Shown: one piece after another, positions 1-7,709 of the stretch
Layout of the letters: every line of letters starts with the position of its first letter
Position numbering within the stretch: position 1 is the stretch's first letter
Assembly: GCA_031276815.1 (NCBI GenBank)
Contig: JAISMJ010000124.1
Span: forward strand, 1-32,096
Direction of reading: 5' to 3'
Length of the DNA stretch: 32,096 bases
Origin: Treponema sp.
GTDB taxonomy: Bacteria > Spirochaetota > Spirochaetia > Treponematales > Breznakiellaceae
The notes under the pieces: model-generated
Told to the model about the DNA's origin: nothing
Database searches by the model: none
What the model saw: the letters and a program-made list of their open reading frames with translations, nothing else
Made by a program: the position numbers and the translations under genes

Positions 1-579
1 TTACCCTATCGTTATGATGATCCGGCAGTGATGGGACCGCAGCTTGTTTACATGGAAAAATTATTTGATTTTAATAATACCCGTCCATTGGAACAAGAAA
101 AACGACAGCAAATAATGAAGGAAATGTTTGCGGAGATAGGAGAAGGCTGTCATATAGAACCGCCGTTAAACGCAAATTGGGGTTGTCATCATGTACATTT
201 TGGAAAAGGTATATATTGTAATTTCAATGTAACCTTTGTCGATGATGAACATATTTATGTGGGCGACTATAGCATGATTGCGCCTAATGTAGTTATAGCT
301 ACATCAGGGCATCCTATATTGCCAATATTACGGGAACATCATTATGTATATAACATACCGGTACACATCGGAAGGAATGTTTGGATAGGCTCTGGTGTCC
401 AGATAATGCCGGGTGTAACAATCGGAGATAATACGGTAATAGGAGGCGGAAGCGTTGTTACAAACAATATGCCGGCACATGTTGTTGCGTTTGGGGTTCC
501 CTGCCGCGTAATTCGTGAAATTGGAGAAAAAGACAGAAAGTATTTTTTCAAGGACAGGGAATTGGATGTATGGGAATAA
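1..579 (+). CDS. Sugar O-acetyltransferase (maltose/galactoside acetyltransferase family), 5' end outside window
   Basis: The reading frame is open from base 1, so the gene starts upstream; the ATG at 28 is internal to the family alignment. The short N-terminal helical region (Y-M-E-K-L-F-D-F-N-N-T-R-P) matches the start of the LacA/Maa family. It is followed by a left-handed beta-helix of hexapeptide repeats (for example V-H-I-G-R-N-V-W-I-G-S-G and V-T-I-G-D-N-T-V-I-G-G-G). The catalytic His is expected in the A-T-S-G-H-P segment. Known members transfer acetyl from acetyl-CoA to a sugar hydroxyl in the cytoplasm; the acceptor cannot be told from sequence. It stops at 579, followed by 127 nt with no gene. 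Family assignment is firm, substrate is not. Confidence 0.9.
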   Translation, partial: LPYRYDDPAVMGPQLVYMEKLFDFNNTRPLEQEKRQQIMKEMFAEIGEGCHIEPPLNANWGCHHVHFGKGIYCNFNVTFVDDEHIYVGDYSMIAPNVVIATSGHPILPILREHHYVYNIPVHIGRNVWIGSGVQIMPGVTIGDNTVIGGGSVVTNNMPAHVVAFGVPCRVIREIGEKDRKYFFKDRELDVWE

Positions 580-715
580 AATAGAAAAAAGAGAAACCAT
601 CCGCTTGAAGACCGGTAGTTATAAACGTATCTCTATAAGCGCGGACTCCTTCTGTAAGAGGGTCTAACATGATCCACCGGGGTTTTAATTTTTTAAAAGC
701 AAGGAAATGGCGGCA

Positions 716-1492
716 ATGAAAAAATGCGGGCAAGAAGCGCGTCAACAAGAAGTATATATGCGGGAAAACCCTGATTCTTTGGAAGCTTACTATGATAAAG
801 AATTACCGGATGGTACTATTGATGTTTGCGCCGTGTTCAATGGCGTCCGGTTTGTCTGGGATAGGCGCGAAAGCAACGAAAACTTGGAACGCAACTTTTT
901 TACCCATTACCTCACCCGCCGTATGTATTGCGGCGATGACCGCGGCGTTTCAAATGGTCAGAAAATAGGTAAAGACATTCTAACCATACCGGATACTGAA
1001 AAAGATAGAGAAGGATCGCTCTGTTTGTGTTCGTTAGATATGGCGGTATTGGGAAACCCGGACGGCGATGAGGCGCAAACCCCGCCTGTGTTTATAATAA
1101 GGCGGCAAGCGGACGGCGATAACCGGATTCGGCTCATTACGGCGTATCCTGCGGACGACAAAACCTGCATTAGATTATATTGGAAATATTTCTTTTTTCG
1201 CGCTATGGATGACCATTCTCAAAGGCTGGATAGGGTTGCTACAGAAGAACATGCCGCTTTTAGAGCGCGGCTCACGCTTTCAAAAGAGGCGGAAGCCGAA
1301 TGGAAACGGGATCGCGAAGCCAGACGGGAGATTTTCAACGAGGTTCTTGATGAAGCCGTCGTTGAATCTATAGCCGCCGCAAAAGAATTCACAGAATTGG
1401 TTAAACATAGAGCGCCGCCGGCGTCCGGTACATGTCAACCGCGCGCAAAACCGCCGCGTCAAAATTTACGGCAATATCGCCAAAATTTATGA
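716..1492 (+). CDS. Hypothetical protein whose 3' end runs into a tandem repeat
   Basis: I do not recognise this protein (about 258 residues). The start at 716 is preferred over the in-frame ATG at 707 because AAGGAA (701-706) is nine bases from 716 but abuts 707. The N-terminal two thirds look globular and mixed-charge (F-N-G-V-R-F-V-W-D-R-R, R-M-Y-C-G-D-D-R-G). The region from about residue 180 is a charged, probably helical segment rich in E/R/K. The last 25 residues are Pro/Arg/Gln-rich and come from the beginning of the 21-bp repeat array, so the natural C-terminus may have been replaced when the repeat expanded. No signal peptide or membrane segment is visible. It lies in an accessory region beside an IS scar. 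Confidence 0.55.
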   Translation: MKKCGQEARQQEVYMRENPDSLEAYYDKELPDGTIDVCAVFNGVRFVWDRRESNENLERNFFTHYLTRRMYCGDDRGVSNGQKIGKDILTIPDTEKDREGSLCLCSLDMAVLGNPDGDEAQTPPVFIIRRQADGDNRIRLITAYPADDKTCIRLYWKYFFFRAMDDHSQRLDRVATEEHAAFRARLTLSKEAEAEWKRDREARREIFNEVLDEAVVESIAAAKEFTELVKHRAPPASGTCQPRAKPPRQNLRQYRQNL

Positions 1493-1649
1493 CAATCATG
1501 ACAAAATTTACGGCAATCCCGCTAAAATTTACGACAATCATGGCAAAATTTACGACCATATTAGCAAAATTTATGATACTCACGGTAAAATTTAGGACAA
1601 TATTGGCAAAATTTATGATACTTACGGTAAAATTTACGGAAGCCACGCT
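1461..1649 (+). repeat. Nine-copy 21-bp tandem repeat (aaaatttacgacaatcatgg-type)
   Basis: AAAATTTA (AAAATTTAG variant once) begins at 1461, 1482, 1503, 1524, 1545, 1566, 1587, 1608 and 1629, an exact period of 21 bp with no slippage. Because 21 is a multiple of three, one + frame (open 1432-1719) reads as heptapeptides of the form K-F-T/M-x-I-x-x, and a minus frame reads as V/I-N-F-x-x-I-V units; both are stop-free. The array overlaps the end of the upstream ORF. Whether either heptad frame is translated is unknown: neither has a convincing ribosome binding site. Confidence 0.95.
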
Positions 1650-1718
1650 CACGTATTGCGCGCCGGTATTGCTTGAACTATCGCTTTCTGAGGAACTTGA
1701 TCGAAACGAAGTTTCTTA

Positions 1719-1770
1719 GGGGATGTCGTCAAAAGGAAGGAAATAAAGTAAGATAACAAGATGAAAGAAA
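1719..1770 (+). mobile_element. Left-end scar of an IS5-like insertion sequence
   Basis: About 50 bases (GTCGTCA, AAGGAAGGAAATAAA, ATGAAAGAAA) match the left end of the IS5-like remnant at 23284-23335, with only a few substitutions and one indel. They include the transposase start codon (ATG at 1761). Similarity stops after ATGAAAGAAA and the sequence changes directly into the truncated gene at 1772. The element begins after TTAG here and after CTAG at the other copy, fitting the YTAR target preference known for IS5-type elements. No right end is present. Confidence 0.75.
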
Positions 1771-1771
1771 A

Positions 1772-2398
1772 CGTATTATCAGAGGCGCGGCTAACGGCGA
1801 TACTATATATGTTTTTGAAAACGCGGAAAGTGCCGCGCCGTTTAGCGGAAGACTGCATATCTATTCGGTGGACAATAGCATTATTGGATTGAAAGAAAAA
1901 CAGGATTATCTCAACGAGTACGCTATACACAATACCTTGTACACGGTTGGGGAACCCTTGTTCTTTAGTAAGGAAAAGCATAATTTTGAGCCATATTACC
2001 TTTCTGGATTAAGCGGTATCGAAACAACAGGCACAACAGGCGCATGGTCGAGCGGAAAAGAAACGCTGTTTTTATTTCGTCTGCCTCAACATATAGGACA
2101 AGCGTTGTCTCTGGAGTTTACGAGATATCCGCTCAAAGGTAAAGGACTTGATCATCAGACGGTAAAAGTTTCCGCTAATAATGTATTGATAGAACAGCTC
2201 GAAATATACGAAGGAGGAACATTCAACGTTACGCTGTCGCCTATAAGCACGGACGGACTGCTTGAAATCAAGTTTGAATTTCCTACGGCAGCCACTCCGA
2301 AAAGTCTTTCTATAAATAATGACGAGCGGATGCTGGCGTTTTGGTTTGATCAGGTGGTACCGAAATCACAGCATACTTGCGTGGTTCAGTATTTTTAG
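1772..2398 (+). pseudogene. 5'-truncated carbohydrate-associated domain protein (glycosyltransferase accessory domain)
   Basis: The frame is open from the IS scar to the TAG at 2398. The residues before the first possible start (GTG at 1868) still look like real protein (A-N-G-D-T-I-Y-V-F-E-N-A-E-S-A-A), so the gene has probably lost its 5' end. The only in-frame start, GTG 1868, has no ribosome binding site. The motif G-A-W-S-S-G-K-E-T-L-F-L-F-R-L-P, followed by a beta-sandwich-like tail, resembles the domain attached to polysaccharide-synthesis glycosyltransferases (DUF7024-like). A role in surface glycan synthesis would fit the acetyltransferase upstream, but the fragment lacks any catalytic glycosyltransferase domain and is probably inactive. 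Confidence 0.6.
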
Positions 2399-2437
2399 CT
2401 ATGATAGACGCATATAGTTTCAATAAGGAAGAAAGGA

Positions 2438-3913
2438 ATGTATCAATCATTTATCGGACTTGAGGTTCATATTCATCTGTTGACCAAGACTAAAGTATTC
2501 TGTGGATGCCGTTCCGCTTTCGGAGATGAACCGAATACCAACGTGTGCCCGGTGTGTCTGGGGTATCCGGGCGTCCTGCCGGCGTTGAATAGAGAGTCTA
2601 TGAAGATGAGCTGTATGGTTGCGAAGGCGCTGAATTGTACCATACCCGAAAAGACGTGGTTTGAACGCAAACAGTACTTTTACCCCGATATGACCAAGAA
2701 TTATCAGATTTCCCAGTTTGCATCCCCGTTGGGGCAGCGAGGGTACCTTGATATTGAAGGGACGTGGGGCGTGAAACGGGTGCGTATTCACGAGTGCCAC
2801 CTTGAGGAAGATGCGGGCAAGATGATACATACCGGTACCGTATCGCTTTTGGATTACAACCGCGCCGGCGTTTCCCTTCTGGAGATCGTTACCGAACCGG
2901 ATATGGAAACCGGCGAGCAGGCGGAAGCCTTTATCCAGCAACTCCGCCGTCTGGTGCGCTATGTGGGCGTGTGCGACGGCAATATGGAAGAAGGGAGCCT
3001 CCGCGCGGATGCGAATGTGTCCATCAACCTGCCCGGCAAAGGGTTGGGTAAAAAAGTGGAAATAAAAAACCTGAACTCCTCGCGCTTCGTGCGACTTGGA
3101 TTGAACTACGAAATAGAACGCCAGGCAAAGGCGCTTGACGCGGGAAAAACCATAGTACAGGAGACCCGTCTTTGGAATCAAAACCGCGATCAAACCGAAC
3201 CCATGCGCCAAAAGGAAAACGCCCAGGACTACCGGTACTTCCCTGAGCCGGATCTCCCTGTTTTCGCGCCGGACGCGGCGTTCTTGAAATCCGTGGAGGA
3301 CGCCATCGTGGAGCTTCCCTTCCCCCGCAGGAAACGGCTTGAGACCGAGTACGGCGTTTCTGCGGAACAAGCAAACCTCATCTGTGAGGAACGGGCGTTT
3401 GCGGATTATTTTGAATCAACAGCCGCCGCCGTAGTACAGACGTCTTCCGGCGTGGATAAGAAAAGCGCGGCGCAACGCATAGCGAACTGGCTTTTAACGG
3501 ATATAAAACACATCCTGACGAGGGAAGGCATCGCCCTTGCCAGTATAGGCGGCTTCAAACTCACCGTTGACCGGTTTGCCTATCTTGTGGTAATGACCGC
3601 CAACGGCTCGCTTTCAACCAAGAACGCCAAACAGACGCTGGAACTGGTTCTTTCCGAAGACCGCGATCCGGCGGACATTATCCGAGAAAAGAGATTTGAG
3701 CAGATAACGGACCCGGTGGTGATAGCGGAAGCGGTCGCCCTTGTGGAAAAAGAGGAAGCCGCAACTTTTGCGGAGGCGCGGGAACCCGCCAAGAATCAGA
3801 AACGGCAGCGTACGCTTACCGCATTCCTCGTGGGTAAAGTTCTGGAAAAGACCCACGGACGCGCGGACCCGCGCATTGTCAAGGAACAGATCGCAAAGCT
3901 CATCGGCGGCTAA
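2438..3913 (+). CDS. gatB: Aspartyl/glutamyl-tRNA(Asn/Gln) amidotransferase subunit B
   Basis: GatB is the kinase-like subunit of the GatCAB complex, which converts Glu-tRNA(Gln) or Asp-tRNA(Asn) to the amidated form in the cytoplasm. The N-terminus has the family hallmark I-G-L-E-V-H-I-H-L and the Cys pairs C-G-C and C-P-V-C-L-G-Y-P-G (residues about 22-43). These are followed by Y-F-Y-P-D-M-T-K-N-Y-Q-I-S-Q and the C-terminal YqeY-like tail. At 491 residues it is full length. The ATG at 2438 follows AAGGAAGAAAGG. gatA and gatC are not in the window, so the subunits are encoded apart. It separates the accessory 5' region from the long operon downstream. Confidence 0.97.
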   Translation: MYQSFIGLEVHIHLLTKTKVFCGCRSAFGDEPNTNVCPVCLGYPGVLPALNRESMKMSCMVAKALNCTIPEKTWFERKQYFYPDMTKNYQISQFASPLGQRGYLDIEGTWGVKRVRIHECHLEEDAGKMIHTGTVSLLDYNRAGVSLLEIVTEPDMETGEQAEAFIQQLRRLVRYVGVCDGNMEEGSLRADANVSINLPGKGLGKKVEIKNLNSSRFVRLGLNYEIERQAKALDAGKTIVQETRLWNQNRDQTEPMRQKENAQDYRYFPEPDLPVFAPDAAFLKSVEDAIVELPFPRRKRLETEYGVSAEQANLICEERAFADYFESTAAAVVQTSSGVDKKSAAQRIANWLLTDIKHILTREGIALASIGGFKLTVDRFAYLVVMTANGSLSTKNAKQTLELVLSEDRDPADIIREKRFEQITDPVVIAEAVALVEKEEAATFAEAREPAKNQKRQRTLTAFLVGKVLEKTHGRADPRIVKEQIAKLIGG

Positions 3914-4264
3914 TCCCGTATCAAGGGAACGTTTACCGCCTTTTATCAAAGTAGTATATGCCCTACGTTGTTCTTCTTTATCCCCCATAGCAGTCAAAAC
4001 GGTCTATATTCAAGACGAGCATAGTGAGTTCTCTCGGTTTATTTTATATTTTGCCGATTTTTAAGTATATTTAAGACTTTGGCGACACTGCTGTTCAACG
4101 CCGCGCTGAGGCGCCGTTTAGCTGGGACGTCTCTATCTATGGTGGTTTAACCGTTTGCATGCAGCCTGCTTTGAAGCGTACGCCTTGCGTTTATTATGCG
4201 ATTCTATCCTTAACTTCTTTTAATACCCTTGCCAATTATGTATATTCTATGTTACTATACTACC
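3914..4264 (+). other. Gene-free stretch between gatB and the GH1 gene
   Basis: No supported gene lies here; the ORFs crossing it are tails of other frames of gatB. The 3' half is AT-rich and must hold the promoter of the long downstream operon. Weak sigma-70-like candidates are TTGAAG (4171-4176) with TATTAT (4192-4197, spacing 15) and TTGCCA (4229-4234) with TACTAT (4253-4258, spacing 18). The second would give a nearly leaderless mRNA. No clear terminator for gatB is seen. Confidence 0.4.
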
Positions 4265-5596
4265 ATGTATAAACTAGAATTTCCAGAAGATTTTTTGTGG
4301 GGAACTGCAACCGCCAGCTATCAAGTCGAAGGCGCTACACATGAGGGCGGACGGAGCGAGAGTATTTGGGATACATTTTGCCGGGTGCCGGGCGCGGTAT
4401 ACGCCGGAGAAAACGGCGATATAGCCTGCGATCAATACCACCGCTATAAAGAAGATGTCGCGCTCATGGCAAAGTTGGGTTTCAAAAGTTACCGTTTTTC
4501 CATTGCATGGCCGCGTATTCTGCCGAATGGTACCGGTACGGTGAATAAAGAAGGAGTTGCCTATTACAGAAACCTCTGCGCCGAGCTTCATGCTCATGGC
4601 ATACAGGCATGTGCAACGTTGTATCATTGGGACTTACCGCAAGTTCTACAGGACAAGGGCGGCTGGGCAAAACGGTGTATTGTGGACGCTTTTGTTGAAT
4701 ATGCAAAAGTGTGTTTTGCGGAATTGGGCGATTGTGTGGATCAGTGGATAACCATAAACGAACCGCTCTGCGTTACGTTTCTCGGGTATGAATCAGGAGC
4801 GCATGCTCCCGGTATCAAAGACCCCGTGCAAATGGTGCATGCGGTTCATTACGTATTGTTGGCGCACGGCACCACGGTTAGAGAATACCGAAAAACAGGG
4901 CTTAAAGCGCCTATTGGCATCACACTGAACATCAATACGCCGCGTCCGGCAACCAAAAGCGAGCTGGACATTGAGGCGGCGATCAGGGCGTGGGCGTTTG
5001 AGGCGGAATTGTTCCTGTTCCCGCTGATCGGCAGGGGGTATCCTGAAATCGTCCTTCAAACGGGCAGAAAATTTCCTGTTGAACCGGGCGATTTGGAAAT
5101 AACAGCGGAAAAAATAGACTTCATTGGGCTGAACTACTATGCTGAAAATGCCGTTGCATGGGACGAAAACGCTCCTCATAAGTACTCCATCGTTCCATTC
5201 TGGCAGGAATATACAGACATGGGCTGGCCTGAAGTTCCTTCGGGACTTTACCGCCAGATTGCGTGGGTAAGCGAAGTAACGGGCGGGAATCTCCCTATGT
5301 ATATTACTGAAAACGGCTCTGCAAACCCCGATACGGTTGATGCTAACGGCAGGATTCACGATAAGAAACGCATAGAGTACCTTAAAGACCATTTAAGCGT
5401 TTGCTCCGCCTTGATTAAAGAAGGGATCAAACTCAATGGCTATTTTGTATGGTCGTTTCTTGATAATTTTGAATGGTCTTGGGGATATTCGAAGCGGTTC
5501 GGCATCGTCCATGTAGATTATAAAACCCAAAAACGGACACTGAAGGACAGCGCTTATTTCTTGAGAGACGTCATAGCCGGTTTCGGAGAGTGGTAG
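4265..5596 (+). CDS. Family 1 glycoside hydrolase, beta-glucosidase (non-phosphorylated substrate type)
   Basis: This is a complete GH1 barrel of 443 residues. The N-terminal signature F-P-E-D-F-L-W-G-T-A-T-A-S-Y-Q-V-E-G is present. The acid/base is E166 in T-I-N-E-P and the nucleophile is E349 in I-T-E-N-G. The C-terminal segment W-S-F-L-D-N-F-E-W-S-W-G-Y carries Glu at the position that binds a free sugar 6-hydroxyl, whereas phospho-glucosidases have Ser-Lys-Tyr there (see the genes at 18975 and 20456). It should therefore hydrolyse unphosphorylated beta-glucosides in the cytoplasm; no signal peptide is seen. The ATG at 4265 is chosen because the family motif begins at once; the in-frame TTG at 4229 adds unrelated residues. 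No ribosome binding site precedes the ATG. It heads the unit containing rnf. Confidence 0.93.
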   Translation: MYKLEFPEDFLWGTATASYQVEGATHEGGRSESIWDTFCRVPGAVYAGENGDIACDQYHRYKEDVALMAKLGFKSYRFSIAWPRILPNGTGTVNKEGVAYYRNLCAELHAHGIQACATLYHWDLPQVLQDKGGWAKRCIVDAFVEYAKVCFAELGDCVDQWITINEPLCVTFLGYESGAHAPGIKDPVQMVHAVHYVLLAHGTTVREYRKTGLKAPIGITLNINTPRPATKSELDIEAAIRAWAFEAELFLFPLIGRGYPEIVLQTGRKFPVEPGDLEITAEKIDFIGLNYYAENAVAWDENAPHKYSIVPFWQEYTDMGWPEVPSGLYRQIAWVSEVTGGNLPMYITENGSANPDTVDANGRIHDKKRIEYLKDHLSVCSALIKEGIKLNGYFVWSFLDNFEWSWGYSKRFGIVHVDYKTQKRTLKDSAYFLRDVIAGFGEW

Positions 5597-5597
5597 G

Positions 5598-6077
5598 GTG
5601 TTGTTTATGAACACAGCGTCTGTAAAAGGATTTCTTGAAAATCCTATCTTTCTTGCGCCGGTTACAAGCTGGTTTCTTGCACAGCTTATCAAGACGGTGA
5701 TAGTGTTGTCTGGCAGGCGCAGAAAGACGGTAAAAGAAGTGGTTGAAGCCCTCACATGGCGTACGGGTGGTATGCCTTCAAGCCATTCGGCGCTTGTTAC
5801 TTCTATGACAACCTCGACGGCTTTCAAAGAAGGACTTAATTCAAACTTATTTATCATCTCATTGTGGTTTGCCCTGATCGTCATACGGGACGCAATGGGC
5901 GTTCGGCGCGCTTCCGGCATGCAAGGGCGCGCTTTAAATTTTTTGGGGAGAAATGTCGCCGAAAAAATAGGAATCGAATACCATCCGGTTAAAGAAATCC
6001 ATGGGCATACCCCGCTTGAAGTGGTTGTGGGTGGATTGCTAGGCGTTTTTATTGCCGCGGCGTATGTCTTTTTATAG
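5598..6077 (+). CDS. Divergent PAP2 family membrane protein (DUF212, YuiD-like)
   Basis: This is a 159-residue DUF212 protein. Recognisable are N-P-I-F-L-A-P-V-T-S-W-F-L-A-Q-L-I-K (membrane segment), T-G-G-M-P-S-S-H-S-A-L-V (PAP2-like signature), V-I-R-D-A-M-G-V-R-R and the C-terminal G-H-T-P-L-E-V-V-V-G-G-L-L-G. The family is related to type 2 phosphatidic acid phosphatases, but its substrate is not established. Three to four membrane segments are likely. GTG 5598 lies one base after the upstream stop; TTG 5601 and ATG 5607 are alternatives, and ATG 5607 is favoured by AGGGTG just upstream. It sits between a glucosidase and the rnf block, suggesting co-transcription but not a shared pathway. 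Confidence 0.88.
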   Translation: MLFMNTASVKGFLENPIFLAPVTSWFLAQLIKTVIVLSGRRRKTVKEVVEALTWRTGGMPSSHSALVTSMTTSTAFKEGLNSNLFIISLWFALIVIRDAMGVRRASGMQGRALNFLGRNVAEKIGIEYHPVKEIHGHTPLEVVVGGLLGVFIAAAYVFL

Positions 6078-6086
6078 GGGGAAAGC

Positions 6087-7709
6087 ATGTCTTTAAAATT
6101 GCGGATCATCCCTATTATGTTACTCGTGATATGTTCTGCGGGGTTTGGGATGCTTCTGTTCAAAGTCGCTGAAAAAATTATACCGCACGAGGGAAGCAAT
6201 AGATACGCAGTACTAACTTTTGACGCATCGTATCCAGATAGAGCGATCGGAAAACGCCTTTCACGGATCGACTTGGGCGCCGGTTACATTTCGGAATCAA
6301 CGCAAACGGTTTTTTTGGATAATTTCGGTGAACTGAGAGCGATTCCGTTAGATGATTGGGAAGGACGTTTAGAAGATTTTGATCCGCGTCATGATGGATA
6401 TGCTGATAAGCTCAAATCGTTTTTTGTCCGCGGCGATAAACGGCTGTTTTTTATTCCGCTTTCAGTTGAAGCGAACAAGCTCGGTACGCGCACCATACAT
6501 ATGGCTTTTACAGAAGTGCTTGGCGATATTCCTTTTTCCGTTGAGTTTTTGGGCTATGATAAACCTATCGCATTTTATTTTCTCCTATTTGCCGCTGCTT
6601 CGCTTGTAGCCGTGCTGATGTCGAAATCGCCAGTGATTACCCTCGCAATTACGTCACTTTTCGTGGGCTTTGCGTTTATCGGTTCTACAGGTCTAGCACT
6701 TTCGGCGATTATGCTTATCATATCAAGCGTTATCACCGCCCCGCTGCGGGCGTTATTTGCTGCCGGGCGCTATGGGGATGCAAAAAAAACGATTTGGACA
6801 CGGATAACGTATTTTTTTCACCCTGTTAAAAAGATAACACTGAACATCAAGTATACGCTACCACATACAGCCGCGCAACAGATCGCGAGTGTAAACCCGC
6901 TTGGCTCCCTTGTTTCTATCGGTTTGTTTTTTTTGTTTATCGCCCTGTATGTATACGTTGGAATAATGAGCAATGTACCTCTTGTGTTTGAAGCAGCGGT
7001 TTTTGGGTGCGTCTGTATTGTCCTAGTGCTTGCTTTGTGGAGCGAATCGAATAAGGGCGACTCGCAGAATCATATCAGATTCACACCAGTGCCTATTATC
7101 GGGAGCATCGCCAAAGCGCCATTGTTTACTCGCGCTACGATTCCTTTTACTCTTGCGGCTTTTCTGGCTTTGGTATTGCCCATCAAACTGGGACTTATTC
7201 CGTATCGCGAGACCTCCGATTACCTTGGTGACTATTTGATTCAGAAGAGCGATTATGAAGCGCATCTTTCTTTTCAAATGTCATTCTCATTTACTCCGCT
7301 TGGAACAAGTTCGGAAAAAGAAACTAGTAATAAGTATGTACAGTATTATGTTGGAGATGATGGACTTATAACGGGAACAAAAGAATACGATGGCATGATA
7401 CGCCTTCTTGAATCATTGAATTATGCAGAGAGCGGTGAGATCGGCGTACAAGAAAAAATTATAGGAAATTTCAATGATTTTCCACCATTTTCTTTGGAAA
7501 ATCTTGTGGATTTTTTAGACAAATCTAGGCATAATGAACAAAATATAGTAAATACCGGTATTGATACGCAGGATATGCTTCCCATAATGATGCTTATCGT
7601 ACCATGTATTCTTGCGTTGTTTAATATCGGACAAAAAAGGTACAGGAAAAAGAATATGCTAGTATACAATGAGAAATGGAACTTGTTTCGTAAACGGATA
7701 GCCGCATGA
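6087..7709 (+). CDS. Large polytopic membrane protein fused by operon position to rnfC (unknown function)
   Basis: I do not recognise a named family for this 540-residue protein. It has an N-terminal membrane anchor (about 6-26) and a soluble, presumably extracytoplasmic domain (about 30-155). Membrane segments follow near 160-178, 182-198, 202-220, 273-293, 297-317 and 351-369, then a second soluble segment (about 372-490) and a last membrane segment near 495-513 with a basic tail. No Fe-S cysteine pattern or nucleotide-binding motif is visible. GGGGGAAAG precedes the ATG. The stop overlaps the rnfC start by 4 nt (ATGA, 7706-7709), implying translational coupling, so an additional subunit or assembly factor of the Rnf-like complex is plausible. 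That role is inferred only from position. Confidence 0.8.
   Translation: MSLKLRIIPIMLLVICSAGFGMLLFKVAEKIIPHEGSNRYAVLTFDASYPDRAIGKRLSRIDLGAGYISESTQTVFLDNFGELRAIPLDDWEGRLEDFDPRHDGYADKLKSFFVRGDKRLFFIPLSVEANKLGTRTIHMAFTEVLGDIPFSVEFLGYDKPIAFYFLLFAAASLVAVLMSKSPVITLAITSLFVGFAFIGSTGLALSAIMLIISSVITAPLRALFAAGRYGDAKKTIWTRITYFFHPVKKITLNIKYTLPHTAAQQIASVNPLGSLVSIGLFFLFIALYVYVGIMSNVPLVFEAAVFGCVCIVLVLALWSESNKGDSQNHIRFTPVPIIGSIAKAPLFTRATIPFTLAAFLALVLPIKLGLIPYRETSDYLGDYLIQKSDYEAHLSFQMSFSFTPLGTSSEKETSNKYVQYYVGDDGLITGTKEYDGMIRLLESLNYAESGEIGVQEKIIGNFNDFPPFSLENLVDFLDKSRHNEQNIVNTGIDTQDMLPIMMLIVPCILALFNIGQKRYRKKNMLVYNEKWNLFRKRIAA

Noticed and set aside
1432-1719. Heptad-repeat ORF as an ordinary gene
   Set aside because: It has no ribosome binding site, overlaps the upstream ORF, and the reverse strand is equally open; reported as a repeat only.
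2447-3370. Long antisense ORF of 307 codons within gatB
   Set aside because: It lies entirely opposite a strongly conserved gene, shows no family motif and no ribosome binding site; it is a codon-usage shadow.
3741-4064. 107-codon ORF overlapping the end of gatB
   Set aside because: It is a frame shadow of gatB running into the spacer, with no domain and no start signal.
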